DNA from: RYN-230 sp963841695
GTDB lineage: Bacteria; Actinomycetota; Actinomycetes; Streptosporangiales; Streptosporangiaceae
Direction: 5' to 3'
DNA length: 64,000 bases
Assembly (NCBI GenBank): GCA_963841695.1
Contig: CAWJDQ010000013.1
Span: forward strand, 310,001 to 374,000
A program made the position numbers and the translations under genes. How positions within the stretch are numbered: position 1 is the stretch's first letter; each line of letters begins with the position of its first letter. Below the pieces are notes generated by a model. It made no database searches and had not been told where the DNA came from. It worked only from the letters and a program-made list of their open reading frames with translations. Of the stretch, positions 17,801 to 25,875 are shown piece by piece.

Positions 17801-18623
17801 GGTTCACCACCGTGTTGCGCAGCGACCCGATGTTCTCGATGGTCACGGACACTTCGTCTCCGTCCTCCAGGGGCCCGACGCCCGCCGGGGTCCCGGTCAG
17901 CAGCACGTCGCCGGGCAGCAGCGTCATCACCGTGCTGACGTACTCGACGAGCGCGGGCACGTCGTACAGCAGCTGCGAGGTGCGCGCCCGCTGGCGGACT
18001 TCCCCGTTCACCACCGTGGTGAGCTCAAGGTCGGCCGGGTCGGCGTCGGTCTCGATCCAGGGACCCAGCGGGCAGAAGGTGTCGAAGCCCTTGGCCCGGG
18101 TCCACTGGCCGTCGCGGGCCTGCAGGTCCCGGGCGGTCACGTCGTTGGCACAGGTGTAGCCGAAGATGACCTCGGCCGCCTGGGCCGCGGGAACCTCCCG
18201 GCAGAGCCGCCCGATGATCACCGCCAGCTCGCCCTCGTAGTCCACCCGCTGCGTCAGCTTGACCGGGTAGGCGATCTGGTCCCCGTGTCCCACCACCGCC
18301 GTGGACGGCTTGAGGAACAGGACCGGCTCCGCCGGGGGCTCCCCGCCCATCTCCCGTGCGTGGTCGGCGTAGTTGCGGCCCACCGCCACCACCTTGCTCG
18401 GCAGCACCGGGGCCAGCAGCCGCACGTCGTCCAGGGGGAACGTCGCCCCGGTGAACTGGACGCCGCCCTTGCCCGGGCTGAACGGGTGCCCCCGCAGCTC
18501 GGCGACGACGCTCAGCCCCTGCGGCCCGGCCACGGGCCGGGCCGCACCGGCCCCATCCGCCTGGGCTTCCCCGACGACGCCGTATGCGACCTCGCCGCCC
18601 TTGGCAAATCTCGCGATGCGCAC
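17793..18623 (-). CDS. Fumarylacetoacetate hydrolase-family protein
   Basis: 276 codons. C-terminal FAH fold from about residue 75: VVAVGRNYADHAREMGG, FLKPSTAVVGHGD, VDYEGELAVIIG (metal-binding Glu residues), FGYTCANDVTARDLQARDGQ, KGFDTFCPLGPW and LLTGTPAGVGPLEDGD. It is the type annotated as 2-hydroxyhepta-2,4-diene-1,7-dioate isomerase or acylpyruvase; the exact substrate cannot be told. In actinobacteria it commonly lies just upstream of gltX, as here with an 8-bp overlap. Confidence 0.9.
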   Translation of the reverse strand: MRIARFAKGGEVAYGVVGEAQADGAGAARPVAGPQGLSVVAELRGHPFSPGKGGVQFTGATFPLDDVRLLAPVLPSKVVAVGRNYADHAREMGGEPPAEPVLFLKPSTAVVGHGDQIAYPVKLTQRVDYEGELAVIIGRLCREVPAAQAAEVIFGYTCANDVTARDLQARDGQWTRAKGFDTFCPLGPWIETDADPADLELTTVVNGEVRQRARTSQLLYDVPALVEYVSTVMTLLPGDVLLTGTPAGVGPLEDGDEVSVTIENIGSLRNTVVNRD

Positions 18624-18730
18624 CGCTCAACCTCTTCGATGGAGTCACGGCCCAGTTTCACCCCGGGCCCGCTACGAGCCTACTGAGCGCGGCACCCGGG
18701 CCGGGCCCGGCCAGCCAGCTGGGTGGGTGG

Positions 18731-18976
18731 CTACTGCAGGTAGCCCTCGACCTCCGAGGCCGGCCGGGCCTCGGCGTCCCCCGTGCCCTCGCCGAACTCG
18801 CGGCGGGCACGGCGCTGGCGGAGCAGATCCCAGCACTGGTCGAGCGACTCCTCGACCGCGCGGAGCCGGGACTGTTCCTCATCGCTGGACAGCTGGCCCT
18901 CGGCGACCCGGGCCCGCAGCTCATGCTCGGTCCGGATCAGCTCGTCGATGTGGCCCAGGATCTCCTTGTCATCCAT
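18731..18976 (-). CDS. DUF2630 family small protein
   Basis: 81 codons from ATG 18976. A short helical protein, MDDKEILGHIDELIRTEHEL then LSSDEEQSRLRAVEESLDQC.DLLRQRRARREFG, the DUF2630 pattern found across actinobacteria; function unknown. It is probably an antiparallel helical pair. A longer open frame upstream to 19456 is antisense to the SDR gene and is not coding. Confidence 0.85.
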   Translation of the reverse strand: MDDKEILGHIDELIRTEHELRARVAEGQLSSDEEQSRLRAVEESLDQCWDLLRQRRARREFGEGTGDAEARPASEVEGYLQ

Positions 18977-19054
18977 GGGTCCCACGGTACGGGAAACCGC
19001 GGCGCTCCCGGTCCCGGCCCTGCCCTCTGGCCCTTCCCCGATTAGCCTGGCCCG

Positions 19055-19762
19055 GTGCCGGATCCAGTCTTCCTGATCACCGGGGCGTCGGGTGGCATCG
19101 GCGCGGCCACCGCCGCGGCCGCGGCCGCGGCCGGGTACCGGGTGGCGCTCGCTGGCCGCCGGCCCGGCCCGGTGCATGACCTGGCCGCGGAGCTCGGCGG
19201 TCCCCCGCGGGCGCTGGCGCGCCGCTGCGACGTGTCCGACTGGGAGCAGTTGCTCGCCCTGGTCGGCGAGGTGACCGGCACCCTGGGCCGGCTGGACGTG
19301 GTCTTCGCCAACGCGGGCTGGTCTGCGCCGACCTCGTTCCTGGGCCAGGAGGGCCTGCCCCCCGGCGAGTGGCACCGGATGGTGGCCACGAACGTCCTGG
19401 GCCCCGCGCTGACGGCCCGGGCGGCCCTGCCCGCGCTGGCCCGGTTCGGCGGGCATCTGCTGCTCACCGGGTCGGTGGCCGGCCGGGTGACCCGGCCCGG
19501 GAGCCTGTACTCGGCCACCAAGTGGGCGGTGAGCGCGCTGGCCGCAAGCATCCGCGCGGAGTGCGTGGGCACAGGGGTCCGGGTCACCCTGATCCAGCCG
19601 GGGCTGACCGACGCCGGGCCGGCCGACCCGGGGCGCCAGGACGATCCGAAACTGGCTCCCGCGGACGTCGCGGCGGCCGTGATGTACGCCGTGAGCCAGC
19701 CCGCCAGGGTAGATGTCGGAGAGATCGTAATCCGGCCGGCCGGCCAGGATCCGTTCCGCTGA
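19055..19762 (+). CDS. Short-chain dehydrogenase/reductase
   Basis: 235 codons from GTG 19055. Classical SDR: cofactor motif TGASGGIG (residues 9-16), ARRCDVSDW, FANAGW, catalytic Ser in LLTGSVAGR, and YSATK (Tyr-x-x-x-Lys). Arg in AGRRPG after the second strand suggests NADP(H). The substrate cannot be inferred. It overlaps the open frame of the convergent MFS gene at its 3' end. Confidence 0.9.
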   Translation: MPDPVFLITGASGGIGAATAAAAAAAGYRVALAGRRPGPVHDLAAELGGPPRALARRCDVSDWEQLLALVGEVTGTLGRLDVVFANAGWSAPTSFLGQEGLPPGEWHRMVATNVLGPALTARAALPALARFGGHLLLTGSVAGRVTRPGSLYSATKWAVSALAASIRAECVGTGVRVTLIQPGLTDAGPADPGRQDDPKLAPADVAAAVMYAVSQPARVDVGEIVIRPAGQDPFR

Positions 19763-20909
19763 CCGGGGGCTGCGTGATGCTCAGCGGCTGATCCAGGACC
19801 CGGGCGAACCCGGCGATGCCCAGCCCCAGCGCGGCCGCCAGGCCCAGCGCGGCCGGCAGGCCGGCCAGGCTCGCGCACCCGCCGATCAGCGCCGGGCCGC
19901 CGACCAGCCCCAGGTAGCCCAGACCCGCGACCCGGGCGATGCCCCCGCCCGGGCGGCCCGGGTCGACCCGGGCCGCCGCCGAGAACAACTGCGGGATCGT
20001 GCAAGAGCAGCCGGCCCCGCTGGCCGCGAAGCCGATCACCGCACCGACCGGGTCATGGCCGAGCAAAGCCGAAGCCAGCCCGGCCGAGGCCAGCAGGCTG
20101 CACCGGCGGACCGTGCCCGCGGGTCCGTACCGGGCGGCCAGCCGGTCGCCGGCCAGCCGCCCGGTAGCCATCCCCAGGGAGAAGGCCGCGAACCCGGCGA
20201 CCGCGAATCCCCGCGGCGCATCCAGGTCGTCCTGCAGGTAGAGGCCGCTCCAGTTGGCCGCGGCGCCCTCAGCGATCAGGGAGCCCAGGGCGAGCAGGCC
20301 GAGCGCGGTCAGCCGGGCCGCGCCGGGGCCCCGCCACCGGCGGCCCTGGTGGCGCGGGCGGCCGATCGGGCCGGCTCGCGACCCGGCGGGCTCGCCCAGC
20401 AGCCAGCGCCCGGCGATCAGCACGGTGGCCGCGCCGGCCACCGCCAGGGCCAGGACCCCGGCTGGGCCGGCCCGGAGCCACGTCAGCAGCCCGCCCAGGA
20501 CGGCCCCGGCCAGCCCGCCGAGGCTGAAGGACGCGTAGCACGACGTCATCAGTGGCCGCCCGTAGGCCTGCTCCAGCCGGATACCCTGCGCGCTCAAGGC
20601 CACATTGGCCAGGCCGCCGGTGATACCGAAGGCCAGCAGGGTGGCGACGACGACGGTTAAGGTACCGGCCGTCCACAGGGCGAGGGGCAGGACCGCGACG
20701 GCCAGGCCAGCCAGCCGGCTCAGCCGGGCGCTGCCGAACCAGTCAGCCAGCCGGCCGGCTACCGGCATCACCGCGACCAGCCCGGCCGGGCCCACCAGCA
20801 ACGACAGGCCAAGCAGCGCGTCGGGCACGTGCAGCTGTGCCTTGACGCCGGGGATCCGGGCGACCCAGATGCCCTCGGCCAGGCCGAGGATCACGAAGTG
20901 GCCCAGCAC
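19584..20909 (-). CDS. MFS transporter
   Basis: 441 codons from GTG 20909. Twelve hydrophobic segments, with the motif A-like GRLADWFGSARLSRL after the second helix and a second copy GRLAGDRLAARYGP in the C-half; nearest to the YbjJ/fucose-permease-like group, probably an exporter or sugar transporter. Membrane sequence ends near residue 375 (LGIAGFARVLDQPL). The last ~65 codons are low-complexity and antisense to the SDR gene over 179 bp, so a real stop near 19770 may have been lost by a base error. The start is also slightly short. Confidence 0.75.
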   Translation of the reverse strand: MLGHFVILGLAEGIWVARIPGVKAQLHVPDALLGLSLLVGPAGLVAVMPVAGRLADWFGSARLSRLAGLAVAVLPLALWTAGTLTVVVATLLAFGITGGLANVALSAQGIRLEQAYGRPLMTSCYASFSLGGLAGAVLGGLLTWLRAGPAGVLALAVAGAATVLIAGRWLLGEPAGSRAGPIGRPRHQGRRWRGPGAARLTALGLLALGSLIAEGAAANWSGLYLQDDLDAPRGFAVAGFAAFSLGMATGRLAGDRLAARYGPAGTVRRCSLLASAGLASALLGHDPVGAVIGFAASGAGCSCTIPQLFSAAARVDPGRPGGGIARVAGLGYLGLVGGPALIGGCASLAGLPAALGLAAALGLGIAGFARVLDQPLSITQPPVSGTDPGRPAGLRSLRHLPWRAGSRRTSRPPRRPREPVSDRPGAPGRPARRRSAPAGSG

Positions 20910-21124
20910 GGCGGCCCGCGCGCAGCGCAGCCCGCCAGGCGGCGCAGCCCGGCCGGGGAAGGTCCGCGCGGCGCTAGCAGCGGCCTGGTAGCTACTGTCT
21001 GGCGACGAGCCGGGGTCTGGAGCTCTGCCGTGAACACGGAGGCTGATGCCCGAACCATACCGGCCAGCCCGGTCCCGGTAACAGGGCGAGACCCCCGCGT
21101 GGCGAGGGGCGCTCGGGCCCGCTT

Positions 21125-21158
21125 CCCGGCGGCCCGCCCGTGCGGGCGGGCCGCCGGG
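21125..21158 (-). terminator. cimA terminator
   Basis: Perfect 16-bp inverted repeat, CCCGGCGGCCCGCCCG (21125-21140) and its complement (21143-21158), with a 2-nt centre, 3 bp after the cimA stop. Confidence 0.75.
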
Positions 21159-21161
21159 AGC

Positions 21162-22781
21162 TCACTGGCTGGCCCGCGGGGGCTGGTGGCCGGCCCGGAG
21201 CAGCGCGTAGGTCACTGCTTCCTCCAGGGCGTGCCAGGACGCGGCGATGATGTTCTCGTCCACGCCCACCGTGCTCCAGGTCCCGCCGGGCGCCCCGGTG
21301 CCGTCGCTGGACTCGATGAGCACCCGGGTGACCGCGCCGGTCCCGTGCGAGCCTTCCAGGATCCGCACCTTGTAGTCCGCGAGCTCCAGCATGGCCAGCT
21401 CGGGGTAGAGCCGCTCCAGGCCGAGCCGCAGCGCCTTGTCCAGCGAGTTGACCGGCCCGTTGCCCTCCCCGGTGGCCACGATCCGCTCGCCCTTCGCGTG
21501 CAGCTTGACGGTGGCCTCGCTGGCCACCTCACCGCCGGCCCGCTGCTCCACGATGACCCGCCAGGATTCCACCTGGAAATGACGCTGCCGCTCGCCCGCC
21601 AGCTCGTCGCGCAGCAGGAGCTCGAAGGACGCGTCGGCGGCCTCGAACGTGTACCCGCGGGCCTCGAGCTGCTTGACCTGGTTGACCACCCGGCCGACCG
21701 TGTCCTTGTCACCGGACAGGTCGTAGCCGAGCTGCTTGCCCTTGATCTCGACCGAGGCGCGCCCGGCCATGTCCGAGACCAGCATCCGCATGTCGTTGCC
21801 GACCACCGCGGGGTCGATGTGCTGGTAGAGCATGGGGTCCACCTTGACCGCCGACGCGTGCAGGCCCGCTTTGTGGGCGAAGGCCGAGAATCCCACGTAC
21901 GGCTGATGGGTGCTCGGGGTGACGTTGGTGACCTCACTGATCGCGTGGGCCACCCGGCTCATCTCGGCCACGCAGCCTTCCGGCAACACGACCTGGCCCT
22001 TCTTCAGCTGGAGCCCGGCCACCACGCTGAACAGGTTGGCGTTGCCGGCCCGCTCCCCGTACCCGTTGGCGCAGCCCTGCACGTGAGTCACGCCGGCGTC
22101 TACCGCGACCAGGCTGTTCGCCACCGCGCAGGCGGTGTCGTCGTGACAGTGGATGCCGAGCCGGGCGCCCGTCGCCGCCGCCACGGCGGTCACCACGTCC
22201 CCGAGCTCCCCGGGCAGCATCCCGCCGTTCGTGTCACACAGCGCCACCACGTCCGCGCCGGCCTCCGTGGCCGCCCGGACCACCTCGAGCGCGTACGCCG
22301 GGTCGGACCGGTACCCATCGAAGAAGTGCTCCGCGTCCAGGAACACCCGCTGTCCCTCGGCCCGCAGGTGGCTGACCGTATCGCGGATCATGGCCAGGTT
22401 CTCGTCCAGCGTCGTCCGCAAGGCCAGCCGGACATGCCGGTCGTGACTCTTGGCGACAAGAGTCACGACCGGCGCCCCGGACTCGCGCAGCGCGGCGACC
22501 TGGGGGTCGTCGGCCGCCTGCACGCCGGGCCGGCGGGTCGCGCCGAACGCGGCGAGCTGCGCGTGCCTGAGGTCTAGTTCGGAGCGGGCCCGCTGGAAGA
22601 ACTCGGTGTCCTTGGGGATCGCCCCGGGCCAGCCGCCCTCGATGAAGCCGACGCCGAACTCGTCGAGGCGCCGGGCGATGGACAGCTTGTCGGCGACGGT
22701 GAGGCTCAGCCCTTCCTGCTGGGCTCCATCGCGCAGCGTGGTGTCGTAGACGTGGAACATATCGTCGGGCCTCTGGGCCAT
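21162..22781 (-). CDS. cimA: (R)-citramalate synthase
   Basis: 539 codons from ATG 22781, preceded by GAGG. HMGL-like TIM barrel with TTLRDGAQQEGL near the N-terminus, GIHCHDDTACAVANS (metal-binding His-x-His) and GCANGYGERAGNANL; the C-terminal half is the LeuA-type allosteric dimer domain. FIEGGWPGAIPKD and QPYVGFSAFAHKAGLHASAV are typical of citramalate synthase rather than isopropylmalate or homocitrate synthase. It condenses pyruvate with acetyl-CoA to start threonine-independent isoleucine synthesis. Expression is probably attenuated by the upstream leader. Confidence 0.92.
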   Translation of the reverse strand: MAQRPDDMFHVYDTTLRDGAQQEGLSLTVADKLSIARRLDEFGVGFIEGGWPGAIPKDTEFFQRARSELDLRHAQLAAFGATRRPGVQAADDPQVAALRESGAPVVTLVAKSHDRHVRLALRTTLDENLAMIRDTVSHLRAEGQRVFLDAEHFFDGYRSDPAYALEVVRAATEAGADVVALCDTNGGMLPGELGDVVTAVAAATGARLGIHCHDDTACAVANSLVAVDAGVTHVQGCANGYGERAGNANLFSVVAGLQLKKGQVVLPEGCVAEMSRVAHAISEVTNVTPSTHQPYVGFSAFAHKAGLHASAVKVDPMLYQHIDPAVVGNDMRMLVSDMAGRASVEIKGKQLGYDLSGDKDTVGRVVNQVKQLEARGYTFEAADASFELLLRDELAGERQRHFQVESWRVIVEQRAGGEVASEATVKLHAKGERIVATGEGNGPVNSLDKALRLGLERLYPELAMLELADYKVRILEGSHGTGAVTRVLIESSDGTGAPGGTWSTVGVDENIIAASWHALEEAVTYALLRAGHQPPRASQ

Positions 22782-22853
22782 GACCTCGTCCGTCTCTGTC
22801 GTGCGGCGGTGGCGCCGCGCTCTGGGTGGCTGTCGGAGTGCCTGGGTGCCCGC

Positions 22854-22887
22854 AAAACAAAAGACCCCTCGCGGCATGCGAGAGGTC
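22854..22887 (-). terminator. Attenuator terminator upstream of cimA
   Basis: On the minus strand, GACCTCTCGC and GCGAGGGGTC form a 10-bp stem with one mismatch and a 5-nt loop, followed by TTTTGTTTT. This is an intrinsic terminator with a rare clear T-run, placed 73 bp before the cimA start and after the leader peptide. Confidence 0.8.
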
Positions 22888-22930
22888 TGCGCGTCGGCGG
22901 TGCGGGCTGCCAGCCGTGGGGCGGGCCCTG

Positions 22931-22975
22931 CTAGGTGCCGACGCGCCTGCCGATAATGATGCGGCCGGACGTCAT
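22931..22975 (-). CDS. cimA leader peptide (Ile-rich)
   Basis: A 14-codon frame, MTSGRIIIGRRVGT, ATG 22975 to TAG 22931, with three consecutive isoleucine codons (ATC ATT ATC). It ends 44 bp before the attenuator terminator. The plan is that of ribosome-mediated attenuation: scarcity of Ile-tRNA stalls the ribosome in the Ile run and lets an alternative structure prevent termination. The ending GRRVG resembles leader peptides of actinobacterial ilvB. Confidence 0.75.
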   Translation of the reverse strand: MTSGRIIIGRRVGT

Positions 22976-23022
22976 GGCCCCAGTCTTACACACGCGCGTC
23001 AGTGCTCGCACCTCAACGCCGC

Positions 23023-23057
23023 GGGCGGGGTGCGTGCACCCTGCACGCACCCCGCCC
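23023..23057 (-). terminator. ilvE terminator
   Basis: Perfect 16-bp inverted repeat (23023-23038 and 23042-23057, arms beginning GGGCGGGGTGCGTGCA) with a 3-nt loop, 3 bp after the ilvE stop. Confidence 0.75.
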
Positions 23058-23060
23058 TGG

Positions 23061-24176
23061 CTAGCAGATCTTGTGGACCCAGCCGTAGGGATCGGGGCGC
23101 TGGCCGTACTGGATGCCGACCAGTTCCTCGCGCAGGCGCGTGGTGACGGGGCCGGGGGTACCGTCGCCGATCATCCATTCGCCGCTGGCGCTCTTGACCT
23201 GGCCGACCGGGGTGATCACCGCGGCGGTGCCGCAGGCGAAGACCTCGGTGAGCTCGCCGGAGGAGCATTCCTCGCGCCACTGGCCGGCGGAGATCCTGCC
23301 TTCCCCCGTGGGGAACCCGAGATCCGGGCCGAGCTTGAGGAGCGAGTCACGGGTGATGCCGGGCAGCATGGTCCCGGTCAGGGCCGGTGTCATGATCCGC
23401 GCCTGCGGGCCGGAGCCGTAGACGAAGAACAGGTTCATCCCGCCCATTTCCTCGACCCACTGGCGTTCCACTGCGTCGAGCCAGACCACCTGGTCACAGC
23501 CACTCTGGACGGCCTGGATCTGCCCGGCGAAGGCGGCGGCGTAGTTGCCCCCGCACTTCGCCTCGCCGGTGCCCCCGGGAGCGGCCCGGGTGTAGTCCTC
23601 GGACAGCCAGACCGAGACGGGACGCACCCCGCCCTTGAAGTACGCCGCGGCCGGTGACGCGATCACCGTGTACTGGTAGGAGGACGAAGGGTGGTTCACG
23701 CCCAGCCCGCGCTGGGTGGCGATCATGAAGGGCCGCAGGTACAGGCTGTGCCCTTCCGCCGTGGGAACCCAGTCGCGGTCCTGGCTGACCAGGAGCTCGA
23801 TGGAGCGCAGGAACGCCGCCTCGGGCAGCTCCGGCATGGCCAGCCGGGTCGCGGAACGGTTGAACCGGGCCGCGTTGGCGTGGGGCCGGAAGGCCACGAT
23901 CGGACCCCCGCCCTGCCGGTAGGCCTTCAGCCCTTCGAAGATCTCCTGGGCGTAGTGGAAGACGGCGGTGGCCGGCTCCAGCATGAGCGGCCCGTAGGGC
24001 TGGAGCACCCCGTCATGCCAGCCCCGGTCCTGTGTCCACTGGAGCGTGACCATGTGCTCCGTGAATACCTCCCCGAACCCCGGGCTCGCCAGGACACGCT
24101 CGCGTTCCGCCGGGGGAACAGGATCGGCGCTGGCGCGGACGTCGAAAGCGATCTCGGTGCTCGGGCTTGCCGTCAT
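23061..24176 (-). CDS. ilvE: Branched-chain amino acid aminotransferase
   Basis: 371 codons; fold-type IV PLP aminotransferase of the large (group II) type. Visible: MVTLQWTQDRGWHDG, LQPYGPLMLEPATAVFHYAQ, EIFEGLKAYR, PLP lysine in GEAKCGGNYAA, WLDAVERQWVEEMGGMNLFF, and TLLPGITRDSLL-like sequence. It transfers the amino group from glutamate to the 2-oxo acids of Val, Leu and Ile in the last step of their synthesis. It lies between leuB and cimA on the same strand but has its own terminator. Confidence 0.95.
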   Translation of the reverse strand: MTASPSTEIAFDVRASADPVPPAERERVLASPGFGEVFTEHMVTLQWTQDRGWHDGVLQPYGPLMLEPATAVFHYAQEIFEGLKAYRQGGGPIVAFRPHANAARFNRSATRLAMPELPEAAFLRSIELLVSQDRDWVPTAEGHSLYLRPFMIATQRGLGVNHPSSSYQYTVIASPAAAYFKGGVRPVSVWLSEDYTRAAPGGTGEAKCGGNYAAAFAGQIQAVQSGCDQVVWLDAVERQWVEEMGGMNLFFVYGSGPQARIMTPALTGTMLPGITRDSLLKLGPDLGFPTGEGRISAGQWREECSSGELTEVFACGTAAVITPVGQVKSASGEWMIGDGTPGPVTTRLREELVGIQYGQRPDPYGWVHKIC

Positions 24177-24282
24177 GACAGGGTCCTTCGTTGTGACCAG
24201 TGTGGCTATCTCGTTGTCTTCTCATCGCTGCGCGCTGCTGGCGCGCTACCGGGCCCGCGGCCGGGGTCGGCCGCTGGCCTGC

Positions 24283-25329
24283 TTACCCCGCTACCCGTGC
24301 GGCGATGTCGTCGCCGATCTCCGGAGTGACCCGGGCCGCCCAGGCACCCTGCCGCTCGACCAGGTCATCGGCCACGGCCTGCTCGATGCGGGCGGCCTCG
24401 GTGGCCAGGCCCAGGTGGTCACACAGCATGGCCGCGGACAGGATGGCCGCCGTCGGGTCGGCCTTCTGCTTGCCGGCGATGTCCGGCGCGCTGCCGTGGA
24501 CCGGCTCGAACATGCTCGGGGCGGTCCGCTCCGGGTTGATGTTCCCGCTCGCGGCGAGCCCGATGCCGCCGGCGACCGCCGCGCCCAGGTCGGTGAGGAT
24601 GTCGCCGAAGAGGTTGTCGGTCACCAGCACGTCGAAGCGGTCCGGCTGGCTGACGAAGAACATCGACGCGGCGTTAACGTGGCAGTAGTCCACCGCGATC
24701 GAGGAGAACTCCTTGGCCAGCGCCTCGACCGTGCGCTGCCACAGGTCCCCGGCGTACGCGAGCACGTTGGTCTTGTGCACGAGGGTCAGCTTCTGCGCGG
24801 GCCGCTCGGCGGCCTGCTCGAACGCGTACCGGACCACCCGGCGCACCCCGAACGCGGTGTTCAGGCTTTCCTGGGTGGCCACCTCCTCGGGCGTTCCCTT
24901 GCGCAGCACGCCGCCTGCCCCCGCATAGGGGCCCTCGGTGCCCTCCCGGACGACCAGCATGTTGATCGATTCGGGCCGGACGCTGGCCAGCGGGGTGAGC
25001 ACGCCGGGATAGAGCCGGACCGGGCGCAGGTTGACGTACTGGTCGAGCTCGAAGCGGAGCCGCAGCAACAGCCCCCGCTCGAGCACGCCGCTGGGCACGG
25101 ACGGGTCGCCGACCGCGCCGAGCAGGATCGCGTCCTGGGCCCGGATCTCCGCCAGCACCGAATCGGGCAGCGTTTCCCCGGTGCGGTGCCAGCGCTCCGC
25201 ACCGAGGTCGTACGTGGTGGCGTTGACGCTCACGTTCGCGGCCTGGAGGACCTTGAGCGCCTCGGCCACGACTTCCGGGCCAATGCCGTCGCCGCCGATC
25301 ACGGCGAGTTTGATCGCTGAAGATGCCAT
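24283..25329 (-). CDS. leuB: 3-isopropylmalate dehydrogenase
   Basis: 348 codons. Isocitrate/isopropylmalate dehydrogenase family: GGDGIGPEVVAEAL at the N-terminus, GDPSVPSGVLERGLLLRLRF, INMLVVREGTEGPY, VTDNLFGDILTDLGAAVAGG and FEPVHGSAPDIAGKQKADP. It catalyses oxidative decarboxylation in leucine synthesis and, in organisms with CimA, also beta-methylmalate oxidation for isoleucine. leuCD and leuA are outside the window. Confidence 0.95.
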   Translation of the reverse strand: MASSAIKLAVIGGDGIGPEVVAEALKVLQAANVSVNATTYDLGAERWHRTGETLPDSVLAEIRAQDAILLGAVGDPSVPSGVLERGLLLRLRFELDQYVNLRPVRLYPGVLTPLASVRPESINMLVVREGTEGPYAGAGGVLRKGTPEEVATQESLNTAFGVRRVVRYAFEQAAERPAQKLTLVHKTNVLAYAGDLWQRTVEALAKEFSSIAVDYCHVNAASMFFVSQPDRFDVLVTDNLFGDILTDLGAAVAGGIGLAASGNINPERTAPSMFEPVHGSAPDIAGKQKADPTAAILSAAMLCDHLGLATEAARIEQAVADDLVERQGAWAARVTPEIGDDIAARVAG

Positions 25330-25338
25330 GCGCGTACC

Positions 25339-25547
25339 CTACTGGCCGGCCGCGGCCGGTGACTGTCCACCGTTATCACGCCGGTCCAGGGCGGTCTGCA
25401 GAGCCTGGGCCGCGGGAGTGGCGGGGCCAGCGCGGCCGGGCCTGCGGAGCCGGCTGGCCCGGCCAGCCGGGCAGCGGGGAGAGCGGCGCGAAGAACGGCC
25501 GGCCCCGGCCCCTCAGCGGGCTGATTCCATGGATACATGTCGTACAC
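25339..25547 (-). pseudogene. Small actinobacterial protein, frame-disrupted
   Basis: A GTG at 25547 with a good ribosome site (AGGAGA, 25555-25560) starts MYDMYPWNQPAEG. The frame becomes Ala/Pro-rich, while a second frame ends AQALQTALDRRDNGGQSP and stops at 25339, just before leuB. Together they look like one conserved small protein of about 68 residues with a single base change between 25390 and 25480. Function unknown. It would be the first gene of a transcript with leuB. Confidence 0.4.
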
Positions 25548-25875
25548 GACGCGGTCTCCTGACGCGTAGCTGGCGACTCACCGCGCGGCGCCGGGCGGGT
25601 GCCCGCGTCCCGCAGACCGGGTAGGTCGCGGTGCGCGTCAGCAGTCCCGGGTTCCGGGCTCGCTGAGGTGAGATTCCCTCGGGCGGACTTACGGCCAGCA
25701 CCGCTTCCCGCAGCGGGTTGGCCGGCCTGCCCTGATCAGGCCCCGCTACGGCCGCTCAAGATGGATACGAAGCGCCGCATATGCTTGGACATCCTAGTAC
25801 CTCTGCGGCGGGCTGTCGCCTGCGGGATGGATCCGTCTCTCATACTGAGACCGGCCGGGCAGCCCGGCGGGCCGG
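25548..25875. other. Gap between serA and leuB transcripts
   Basis: It should hold the promoter for the small gene and leuB. A hairpin ACCGGCC / GGCCGGT at 25851-25877 overlaps the serA stop and may end its transcript. Confidence 0.45.

Noticed and set aside
20829..22577. 582-codon plus-strand open frame
   Set aside because: Antisense to cimA.
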